Part shown: positions 34,218-44,429 of the stretch, piece by piece
How the letters are laid out: every line of letters begins with the position of its first letter
Numbering within the stretch: the stretch's first letter is position 1
From: Saccharina japonica
Taxonomy: Eukaryota > Sar > Phaeophyceae > Laminariales > Laminariaceae
Length of the DNA stretch: 64,000 nt
Direction: 5' to 3'
Assembly (NCBI GenBank): GCA_008828725.1
Contig: MEHQ01004066.1
Coordinates: 1-64,000, forward strand
Translations under genes and position numbers: made by a program
The notes under the pieces: model-generated
Databases searched by the model: none
What the model was told of the DNA's origin: nothing
What the model saw: the letters and a program-made list of their open reading frames with translations, nothing else

Positions 34218-36314
34218 CTGCAGGCATGACAACCAGAGGACAGTGGGTGAGTGTTCGCTGATAAAGCTGCAAATAGGCACGCTGGTAGCGCAAGACGTGG
34301 ATCATAACCCAATGTGCCACCTTTACGGGCCAAGCTAAGAGACAATGAGCTTACGCCACAGAAGATGGAATGCATTGGTGTAGACTGTATTCCACGAGAT
34401 GTCGTTCATAAAATGAATCTGTGTACCCGGAAAGTAACCACGTTATCTCCAGAACATATGTGTACCATGCGTTTGGATAGAAACAATATCTGCATGGACG
34501 AAGAGTGACTTTTCCTCCTGTAGGACCGCCATGCTTAAGGACATAATGGTTTCGTCTGGGCTTATAGCCGAATAGACGGTGCACGGGTGTACCGAACAGC
34601 TATTACACCCATGACATAATCTGTAGAAACGGGACTTGCCATAACAGAGAGAGTGGATACCTTGCAATTTTCGGATGCTTATCCTAGCACCTGCGGTGAG
34701 GTTTGATGTAGGGTTATAACCAAATTGCCACTTGTACGCCGAAAAGACAATTGCACAGTATAAGATGATTTACATATTAAGTTTAGCAACCTCACATGAC
34801 GCGTGGGGATCAAGAAACGTGACGAAACAGTACAAAGGTCCATGGACAAGAGCATATATTCAGCTCCGCGACAAAACAGTCACGAGACTCAATGTATGTC
34901 AATATAGGTTGCTGTTAAGATTTCCGGTGTCATTGGTAACCTTACCTCATATGATCGCCATGACCACGGCTACAGTAGCTACACACAGGAGGTCTCGACT
35001 TTGGAATGGACGGGAATGTATGTATGTTTGCCATCGACGTTTCTGGCTTTAATGATCACACGCCCAACACACTAAAACAATGAAACACAAAACGCAGTAC
35101 AACAACCTGCTAAGCCTAAGGCCACTATAGGGATGCGTTTCCGACGCAAGACTTGCAGCGACAGAATATTTGGCTATATCGTCGAGAGAAAAAAACGCAC
35201 ATGACGTGGAAAGTAAGGAACAGGAGCAGACTCTGTGCATTCCTCAAGCGGTACCACATATGAGGCGAAACCACAAGCAGGTGTGGGGGCAATGGTCAAG
35301 GGGAACGACATCCCTGCGAATACAGTGTAACGACAACCGATCAACTGAGGGGGGTATTGGTAAACGAGGATAAGGAGGTAATCGTACTCAATACAAGGGA
35401 GCTGGTGACAGGAGAACGTCTATAAGGAGAAGCCCCATTGGTGACAATGGTGACGTGGGCATTGCCACTAATGTAGGGGGTGGTATACAGCCATGCTTGT
35501 CCAAGCTTTCGAAACTGTAGGGCACATGATGAAAGAAACTCAGCTACAAAGACAGATACGTCTACGTTGGTGCATGCTTGCCAGGAGTGATACAGTTGAT
35601 GTCAAGTGCATGCGGCAGCTCGTAATGCGGTTGGAAATATTGGGAAAATGAATGATCGGCAGATCGCGGAAATATTATCGGCGCCCGCTGTACAAGAACC
35701 GATAACCTTATATGACAACGTCCCACAGTGGTATCTGGGGAAAGGCGTGATTGAGATTAGCGAACACTTTGCTTTATTTCTGCGTCGACCTTGACAATAT
35801 CTAAATCGTGAGATGCTTTGCGTACAAAACGGCAACATGCAATATTTCCTTTCAAATCCAGAAAGACGTTAGGAGAGGGGAGAATATCGAAGGGGATGAT
35901 TGGGGACCAACCAATGCCCAAAATATGGGTTGACATTTGATGGTGACAAGGCAAAAGTTTACAAACAAGCAATACTAGCGATTCGGTTGCAAACATACTT
36001 GGAAACTGTCATACTAAGGGGGCGGCGTCCGAACACCTTTGGTGGCGTGATGGGAAGCAGCATCATGAAGGCTCTCGTTCTGGCGGGACCGCCTACCTTA
36101 AACTTCAAGAGTTGCGTGCCGGACGTGACCATATTTGTCGTCAAAAGTAGGGGTAAGGGTTGGTTGAGGCGGTACGTGCTGCTAGGCGGCGCCAACCAAG
36201 CTGTGAGCCGAATAAGCGGCAAGAATAAATATGTACACGACGGAAAATTTGACTCAGAGCGCGTTCGTGTTAAAATGTCGGCCAATGGCTGACTGGATTT
36301 GGCATTGGTGTTGA

Positions 36315-36381
36315 TTATATATATATATATAGGATAGGGCAGAACAACACGCAGGCAGGATATATATATATATATATATAT
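36315..36381. repeat. (AT)n microsatellites in unit B
   Basis: Two alternating AT tracts of about 17 and 21 bp flank a 29-bp unique piece. The homologous place in unit A has only a short TATAT tract, so the expansion happened after the duplication. Confidence 0.85.
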
Positions 36382-37150
36382 CCTACCAGGTATGTAATAT
36401 GTTCTCGTGAAGGAAGGCTTGCACTACATTCGATTTCCTTTCGCATTGGTTCTAAACACAAGGGGGGCATACGCCGCCGTCGCAACCTTCGTTTCATTTA
36501 TGACCACCATGTTATCAACAACCGGCAGGAAACCACTGATATCAATGACAGTGGGTAGGAACATGTCACGAGCTGATGCAGTTTTAAACCGCAAGACGAT
36601 GGAGACAGCTTGTTTGTTTAGTGAAACATGTTAGTATTGAGGTTCGGCGCAAAACAAACGGACAACCAAGTCACCATGAGCCATCTGGCTCCGTGAAGCA
36701 GAGACACTACACAACAAGCGAAGCATACTAGATCGAGGAGATCGAGTGTGATTAGGCTGGAACCACTGATGCCTACCACGGGGAAAGTAGTTCATACCTG
36801 GTATGCAAATTCGAGAGGTTCTCAAAGTTATTAGCATGGTATTTCCCCCGGCAGCCTTCAGTACACATTTCCCGCACTATTGAGCAAACGCCAAGAGGGG
36901 CGGGAGCTCGGAGTATATGCAGTATGATGTACGATACCGCTTGATGTTCGATACAGGTCAAATGCCCGAAGGCAGTGGATTCACAATCAGTACGTTCCAT
37001 GACTTTGAATGGCGGGGCAGCTCAAGTTATGGCGCATGCACTATAGGATAAGCAAAACAAATCGAAGCCACATTTGGGGTTCACCTTGCGATAGTACGCA
37101 AATAGGGAGGGTTTCTTCTATACGCGAGTCGAATAGGCCCATAACCTGGA

Positions 37151-38166
37151 CGTGTATAGCCTACCAGGTATGTACGTAGCTACCACCGCTTAAAGACGAA
37201 ATAAAGGTTCCGATGACGACAACACTACAATGTTCACAGGTTGGAGACCAAGGTCAGATTTTCTGCTATCTCGGACTGTATTTGATATAAACACGATATC
37301 AAGCACAGATATGCTGATCGCGTTATTGTGTAGATCCACCCGATAACTGAAAGGTGGGATGATATCGACATACTCGCGGTGCACGACTGGCGGTAAATGA
37401 GCATGGGATGTGTGGTGCGTATGTAGGGGTTGCGTGTGCCGTCGGGACTCAAGATGCAAGATAGGTATACACATATGGAAGTCCCGTGTACGTGCGTACA
37501 TACGAAGTATACCTGATAATTTTATAGACGGGTATACCTGCTGCCCGGGTAAACTTATGCTTTGGTTGGTCGTTGTACGTAGCTAGCGCCGTACCAACCT
37601 GCGGTAGGTGTACGTACCCGGTACTTTACACATGTCAATGGCCGTGAAAGGATCAAACAAGCAACGAGGTATAACCGTTGAACCAGCAAAATATTCATAT
37701 ATTGATCACATCTACAGGTGGGTGTAACGCTTAGGCGTTGGCCCGTGCTCGACCATCGATGAAAAGTTCAATTTCAAAATTGAACACTTCCACACACCTG
37801 ATACATACTATGTACCTGTTTCTATACATATAGTTCAAAGTACTACAGTAACATAATCACAACCAAAATCAGACCATGTAAAACGTTCACCCCACCTCCC
37901 GCGCCCGATATGCCTTTCACCTGCGGTACAACACGCCGACCTATCTGTTTCTCAAACGATGGCCATCTGTCCATATATCAGTTGCACTGCTTTGCGCGTA
38001 TATCATAGTACCAGGAGAAAATGCTAAATTCACCGCTAGCGGTGTTTATACGTTAACTAAGTACCTATTTAACGGCCTCAAACAGTCGTGGGTATGACGT
38101 CACGAGTGAAACCAAACACAAAATATATATACACTAAATATATATATATGGGAACTAGTCAAAGGC
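37151..38166. other. stretch without recognised gene
   Basis: Only short frames. A small palindrome AAGTTCAATTTCAAAATTGAAC occurs near 37765. Nothing else was recognised. Confidence 0.4.
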
Positions 38167-39421
38167 CTGGTGTTTTGGCTATTTGGGGGTATGGGCAGAA
38201 AACGCGCCCGCGGCAGTTGCTGCCGCATGCCCCAACCTGCTTCAAACGCAATTCTGACGCGCTGGCGAGACTCCTGAACCCCATGCCGAGTACGCCCACA
38301 ACGTTTTTCATTTCTCTGGCACGTTTTTGGGCCTAACGGGATAGCGGCGCATGAGGGGGCAAAAGGATCTCGCCCTTTCGCCAATTTTTAGGTGGGGTAA
38401 CCCCATAAATCTACTAAAAAAACCCTATCTACCCCCAATCGACCACTATTATTTTCCCTCACTTGGCTGAACCCAAACCCCCTTTTGATCACCTGTGACA
38501 GCCTCCAAAACGAGTACATATACGACTTTCCACGCGACCGCCCAACAGCCGAATAGACCACGGGTGGAGCATTTAAAACTTGCAAGTAGTCGTGCCCGTT
38601 CGTCTTCCGAGAAATCTCGTCACAACTACATACGAAGTATGTAATATTTAAAGACGGTGTAAAGATACCGGTTCCTGTTGGAAAAAACGATGGTGATGGG
38701 TCAATCAGAAGACATACGTATAAGTAGGTCGTGGAGTTGGTGGTTGCTCGATTGCTGGATGCTCGGATCTTGGTTGTCGGGTGGGAGGGGTCTATGAGAC
38801 ACGAACATACGGCCGTTAGTCTTGTCAGATATATGCCTTCCTCCTCCTATCCCTCGTATCTATCCCTGAGACGGCTACGATGTATGCATGATACGGCACG
38901 TTCTACAGCAACCCCCCGACCTAACCCCGAGTATATATAAGTCTTATGATTCTCCTCCGTAGAAGCAACTGATTTGCAGTTGCGGCGATATCAGTTCTTG
39001 GGAGGCGAACGTCATAACTACTTGCAAGTTATAGATGTCCTGCCCGTGGTCTTCTCGAGCTGTTGGGCATGTAACCGTTTTGGAGATTGTCCCAGATCTT
39101 CAAAAGAGGCATTAGTTTCTGCCAAGTGGGAGGAAATAGTGATCAATTGGCGGTAGTACACAACTTTAGAAACTTTGTGGGGATACCCACCCCCCTAACC
39201 GGTGGTCAATGGGGGGACCATTTTACCCCTCAGTCGCCGCTGTTGTGTTAGGCCCAACAACGTGTCCGCGAAGGCAAAAAAATGTGTGCGTGCTCGACAT
39301 AGGCTTCGGGCATCTCACAAAGACGTCGGAATCGCGTTTGAAGAAGTATGGTGCGTGCGGGAACACCTGCCGTGGGTGGGTTTTGCATATACCCCAAACT
39401 GGCCGACACATCAGGGAGTAT
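38167..39421. repeat. inverted duplication, about 440-bp arms and 390-bp spacer
   Basis: The left arm (about 38167-38612) is the diverged reverse complement of the right arm (about 39003-39421). Shared blocks from the inside outward are CTACTTGCAAGTT, CCGTGGTCT, CTGTTGGGC, CGTTTTGGAG, GCCAAGTG, TACCC, CGCCGCT, GTTAGGCCCAA and GCGTTTGAAG. Identity is roughly 65-70 percent by eye. Translated outward from the spacer, both arms give KNV, then LRLK or SRLK, then GACGxxCRG, then PQ, with stops. It could be an old foldback transposon or a decayed head-to-head gene pair. No target duplication was found at the outer ends. Confidence 0.8.
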
Positions 39422-39509
39422 ACCCTACTTTGGCCATTTCCCTAAATATCTAAACGCTCCGGTCATTCCCTAACTGCCTGGAATACCGACACTTATTCGG
39501 ATACAGTAT

Positions 39510-39700
39510 ACGATGTCGTACCTAAACAAGGGTAGGTACGGTAGGTCGCATCTGCATATTTCGTACGTATCAGAGGTCGAACCTTACGTGCCTCAAAGTT
39601 AGGAGAGTGTTAAAGGTCGTACCCAGCGTAACTATAAGGTTAGGTGAGTAGTGGAGGTCCCACCGAACGTTTGTAGCGAGTAGGTACATTGGCGGTCAAA
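39510..39700 (-). repeat. degenerate TACGACCT / CCTAACT repeats (minus)
   Basis: On the minus strand GTACGACCT and CCTAACT phrases recur at about 45-60 bp. They resemble the repeat at 43994-44069 on the plus strand, so the two lie in inverted orientation about 4.3 kb apart. Confidence 0.55.
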
Positions 39701-41388
39701 ATATACGTCCGTGCGTGGGCACAAATCATGCATCAGCCGTTGGATTGGGACGTTGTCATGTTTGTACCGTGGAACGCAGTTCTTTCCCTCTCTTCGCGTT
39801 TGTCATTAGCGGAAGCGCTGGGTGATAATTAACCGAGATATGATGTGAAAGTCTACACGGTCGAAGCAGTCTTTTCCCTCAGAATTGGCCCAGGCGGGCG
39901 CGACCACTCGAGCTCTGGCGCCGCCCGCGTACGTTTCCGACCCGAAGCCCGATCAAAATTCAACGTCGTGGTCCACTCTTCTATGCCGCTCGAATGTCTA
40001 CCTTGTTACATGCCCGGTGCCTTGGGGGTCGGTGTCGTTTTCGATTTCTCGCACGCGTTCCAGGCGACGGGCAACAACTGCGTGGTAGCATCGAGGCACG
40101 AGATTGCGTGCTCGCTCGGTCGGGTGGCCACCCAGGTGCCTCTTCGCCCCTGAGCGGGGGCATGAGCGCGGGCCGTGGGAGAAGTGGGGAATGAAGACGC
40201 CACGGTGTGGGCGGGTGCTTCCCGGGCCCATCGTAAGCTGGAGGCGACTAGGGTAGGGGTCCTTCATATACCTTGGACCTCATTATTTACTAAAACGCGT
40301 TTCTCCTGCCGGAGCATTTGGCATTTGAACGCTGGGCATCGGAGCCCGGCGGCTCGGGCGGGGCAACGCGTCAGCCCGGAATACATTGTTCCCCTTCGAG
40401 ACCTTTTTGACTTAAAATCCCAGGGGTGCCGCTATTAATAGTCCTAAACGGATTGCACAATATTTTTTCTTCTTTGAGTAAAGACAGTAGGGGCAGCGTG
40501 ATGCCCTTAGTGTCGTCGTACTACATAATGGTCTGATTCTTGCTCTCTGCCGCAGGGCAGGAGTATGGTGTTATGGGTGGGCCATCGTGATTCTGCTGCA
40601 CCAGTTGTGCCTGAACGAAATGAACTATCTCGCCGCAAAACTGCCCATGTACCACTTTGTCCGAAGAAGAAACAAATTGTTTGGTATTTGTGTCGATATC
40701 CAAACGGTCGTAAAGTTGCCGGACGTATTGGTGTGCACTACATAAAACGTATATCCTATCATACCAGGTAGTACGGACGCACATCCTCGGTAAGTATCAT
40801 ATCATGCGTAGCATGTATGGTACAACAACAGCAGAGGCAGCAAGATACTCGAAGGGGTACGACTACGAAGAGTGTGGTTGTTTCCTCCTGCTGCTTGCTG
40901 CCGCAGTACTTTTGCACCGAACAGAGACGCGCGCGTACAAGCATCGTGTCGTGGATTACGCCCCCCCGCGTCTTGCCTCAATTAAAAATTTCGAGAAATT
41001 TCCTTTGCATGTGGTCGCGGCGTATTTATCGGTTGTTCGGTTGTTTTTTAGGTTTTTGTCATTCCATTCAACCAGAGTCGAAGCTGGAGGTGTGTCTTCC
41101 CAGTCGGCCTGATTCAAAGCTGGATGTGGGTGGACACTCACCAAAGCGACACCATGTACCATGTACGTGCGCACGAAGTGTTTGAGAGTTGTTGTGTCAG
41201 CGTACGTACGTACGTGCGCGCACCCACGACGTATAGTATTATACATACTCTACAACACTACTACAGCAGTAGTGTTGCGACTGCTTGCTGCTGCATGTAG
41301 CAGGAAGACAGGTAGTGATTCCTGCGGTATACTGGTGTTGTTACTACTGCTGTAAGATTGATCGACTGTGCGTGCACTACTGTCGGTC
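39701..41388. other. stretch without recognised gene, GC-rich at 39.88-40.4 kb
   Basis: A GC-rich island (about 39880-40400) keeps several frames open on both strands (up to 102 codons), none recognisable. A plus frame at 40565-40771 is rich in Lys and Arg (PKKKQIVWYLCRYPNGRKVA), also unrecognised. A GTAC-rich tract lies at about 41205-41225. Confidence 0.4.
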
Positions 41389-41461
41389 GCCCCGATGGTC
41401 TAGCGGTATGCTCGAGTGCTCCTAAGAGTTGATGTCCGGAGTTCGAATCTCACGTGGGTTG
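41389..41461 (+). ncRNA. tRNA-like sequence, possible SINE head
   Basis: An A-box match (TGGTCTAGCGG, 41396-41406) is followed 34 bases later by a B-box-like GTTCGAATC (41441-41449), so an internal RNA polymerase III promoter is plausible. The 5' end GCCCCGATGGTCTAGCGGTA resembles tRNA genes. However, the acceptor, D and T stems pair poorly with the 3' half and no clean anticodon stem can be drawn, so it is not a functional tRNA. A tRNA pseudogene or SINE head fits best. The A-rich piece after it (CAAAAAACAATATAAAACGG) could be a SINE body or tail. Confidence 0.5.
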
Positions 41462-42004
41462 GATGTTTGAGTTTATTTGCAAAAAACAATATAAAACGGA
41501 ATCAACTGCTGAGAGCGCCTAGTAGCGTGGGTAAGCACAATTCGATGCGAGCCGACGAGGGAAGAAAATGTTGAAGTCTTCCCGCGATAAAAATGCAAGG
41601 CAAGATCCGTAGTGGGGGAGGAGGGAGAGGAGCCTACTTTGTGACCCCGGATCTGAATTACGACTAGGGAGGAGAGAGAAAGGAAGGGCGAAGATAATAA
41701 ATGGGATGAAAAAACAGAAACACATATGTTATGTCAGGTATGTATTTATATATGAAGGACGAACATACCAGAAGCACGCCGTTTTTGTCTCTTGAACGGT
41801 GTGGAACGTACGTATAGTGCTGTACGTAAGCACGTTAACGTACCGTATGCGCGTACCAGGTATATACACACCATGAACATACGTACTAATATATATTTTC
41901 AAGGTTTACCCATCACTGACCTCTCAGAGCTCGGATTTCAACACCGCCTCCTTCCAACACTTGCGGAGCGTCCCCCTCTCTTTGTTCCATATACTATCAT
42001 CTAG

Positions 42005-42170
42005 GGTGCGAGAGCCTTTTTCCTTCTTCGGTTTAGGCTCCGTGTGTGTGCCCCGAGAGCACGGAAGCGCGGGCGAGCCCCGCGCCATCGCGGGTATGGG
42101 AGGGCGCTGGCCAGTAGGGGGGGCGTTAGAAGGAGCGCGGTCGCCTTTTTCGTGGCTAGGCGTCGCGTAT
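42005..42170. other. GC-rich segment abutting unit C
   Basis: A run of about 165 bp is markedly more GC-rich than its surroundings and stops where homology of unit C to unit A begins (about 42175). Open frames on both strands are Arg/Pro/Gly-rich and unrecognised. It may be an insertion or the site of a rearrangement. Confidence 0.4.
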
Positions 42171-43470
42171 CCATCGAGACAGGTGTTGTGGAAGATATAC
42201 TGACCTTTCCACCCACCCAGCTTAACCAATGGTAGTTTGTTGGTGAACCGCATTTGCAGAAGCGAGGATACGGCGAACCACTGAACACACTCAGTCCTAG
42301 CTGAGCGCGGATACAAATATCGGATGCAATCAAATGACTACGAATTCGGGATATGTCCTTGCTTTCAATAGGCTTGAGCTTGTGTTAGATAACATATAGG
42401 AGCCACAAGGGCTGTCTTGAACCTCTGCCCAATAGGTGAGAACTGGAGGAAGCCAAAATCAATTAAAACAACCCTACCCACCCAATATTATGGCTCCTTT
42501 CTGTGCTGTAAGTTTATTTTGAGCATTACGGCCACGTTGAGTCATCAGCGCGGAAGCATATTCCGGGCGAGGCCGTCCGTTAGGGTGCCACGCCTCACCT
42601 AATACGACCGGAGCAAGTCTACCCTGTATTTCGGTTCGTAAAAATAAATAATTGCTAAAGCAGTCCTTTCTCGCCAGGTTTGTAGTGCTACTGTTTATAA
42701 TAGTCATCTGCGAAGCGTACAAGTGGTGTACAATCCGCGTCCTTGCTCACCTCCGGATCGACCAGCCGAGTTGTTCGTAAACGTGGCGCTCCCGTCGATG
42801 CCTACCTCCGACGATGCCCATACGCCAATGGCACCTACAGGCACAACGGGACGACCGAGGGTGGGTTTTTTAATACAACGCTGCGAAATGGCACGTTGGC
42901 GGTGCAAGACGTAGGCAATAAACTAATGTTCCCCCGCTATGGGAGACAAGGAGCTTCCGTCACAGAGGATTGCATGCATTGATGTATACTGTATCCCACG
43001 AGACGTCGTCGACAAATTAAAGCCTGTACCCCGCAAATAAAACCGATATCTGCAGAACAGATGTGTACCATGCGTTTGGTTAGAAGCAGTATCTCCAGGA
43101 CGACACGTCACGTCTCCAGCTGAAGGACTGTCCTGCTAAAGGACATCATGACTTCGGCTGGGCAATAGCCATATAGACGGTGCAGCGGTGTAACGGGGGG
43201 TTGGTACAAACATGTCATTATCATAAATGAAGGGGCTCGTCAAAACAGGGGGAATGGGTGCCTTCTAACGAGCACATGCGTATCGTAGCAACGTGTTGTG
43301 TGTGCGGTGAGGGTTGCTTCAGGACTATAGCCAAAAAGCTACTTGTACGTCGAAGGAATAATTGCACGGTATACGGCGAATCGCAGACTAAGCTTAGCAT
43401 CCACACATGACGGGGAAGGGGTCAAGTAAATGACAAAACCGTACAAAAGCCCATGGACATGGGGAAATAT
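42171..43470. repeat. duplicated unit C (truncated, about 1.3 kb)
   Basis: Same order as the left 1.3 kb of unit A: the GACCTTYCCACMCA block, GAGGCCGTCC, the exon, GCAAGACGT, AGACGGTGCAGCGGTGTA and AGCCCATGGACA. Homology stops at about 43460-43475, just after CCCATGGACA, so the copy is truncated on its right. Confidence 0.8.
42751..42834 (-). CDS. array exon copy 3 (beta-helix rung)
   Basis: 84 nt, acceptor CCTGTAG/GTGCC and donor GGAG/GTGAGC, phase 1 at both ends. It reads GGAIGVWASSEVGIDGSATF then TNNSAGRSGG with no stop. Of the three 84-nt copies it has the best match to the FTNNSAG phrase. Confidence 0.75.
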
Positions 43471-43585
43471 TTAGAGCAAAAGGAAATATATCTTTTTTCG
43501 ACAGCGTTTTTTCCGGCGACTCCTTCAAAAATCGCCGTCAGGGCATGTCAAAACAGAAACAAAAAACATAAAACGAAAAAAAAAA

Positions 43586-43715
43586 GAACTAAGTTATTGT
43601 CGATACCATTTTACCCGATGTGCCCGAACAGAAACGAAGATCATAAACGAAACAGGAACTAAATTATTTTCGATACCATCTTACCTGATGTGTCCAATAA
43701 TAAACGAAAAGTGGA
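43586..43715 (+). repeat. 70-bp direct repeat, two copies
   Basis: GAACTAA(G/A)TTATT at 43586 and 43656, each followed by TCGATACCAT(T/C)TTACC(C/T)GATG and a run ending AAACGAA. Period 70 bp. Non-coding. Confidence 0.75.
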
Positions 43716-43993
43716 AACAAGATCTGGGCGAAAAACAACGGAGAGCACAACTTATATGGGCCGTTCGCACCTATGCGCACATGCCGACAAGCTAGAGCTC
43801 GGCGACTCAGCCCCACCATAGAAGCCGGGATACGCGACGACTGTTAGATTCCGAGAGGACGATGCGCTTTTCGTCGAGGTGGTCCCGTGTCCAACGTTCA
43901 CGCCCCTGGATCAAACTTTTTATTATTCTGGGAGCGAACTTCCAACCTCATTCCCGAAAACGTCATGCTGAACTCTCTTCGTACGGCCTGCGC

Positions 43994-44069
43994 GATACTT
44001 ACCTAACTTCAGGTACGACCTCCGGTACTTGCCTAACTTTATGTACGACTTCCGACACTTACCTAACTG
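43994..44069 (+). repeat. 30-31 bp tandem repeat
   Basis: Units of the type (A/G)(T/C)ACTT(A/G)CCTAACTT..GTACGAC(C/T)TCCG at 43994-44024 and 44025-44054, with a partial unit to 44069 and fainter copies to about 44160. Related in inverted orientation to 39510-39700. Confidence 0.65.
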
Positions 44070-44429
44070 TTCCGTGACGTTACTATAATACATCCTCCGA
44101 TACATACCTAGTTACCACCTCATTCATGGTACTACGTTCGATGCGTACCTAAGGTTCACCTAACGTGTTAACATATTGACGTTGAGATCCATACGCACCT
44201 ATTGCGATGTACACTCAGTATGTACTGATACGAGTATATGAGTATCTTAGTTTCGATATTCGGGTAAATACAAATTGCGGATATAGCGGAGTTTGTCTCA
44301 CTCGTAATACGCTCCATTGTAGGTCCAAAGCATTTAAGCCAGGAACGATGCTGAGAACGTTGCTAGAACGTTACTATAACGTTGTAGAGAACATTACGCG
44401 GAACAGTACGGACAACGGTAGACTGTAAC

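Larger units (their letters stand above)
34100..37150. repeat. duplicated unit B (about 3.1 kb)
   Basis: Unit B lies directly beside unit A in the same orientation. It repeats the order of A from the exon rightwards and ends with the same phrase as A (CCTGGRACG about 34087 and 37145). It carries (AT)n expansions at 36315-36331 and 36361-36381 where A has only short tracts. A minus-strand reading conserved with A (HILRAPAPLGV at about 36895, HILQAPARVGV at about 33880) may be another coding block. Confidence 0.8.

Noticed and set aside
41389..41461. Functional tRNA gene
   Set aside because: A and B boxes are present but acceptor, D and T stems do not pair and no anticodon stem can be drawn.
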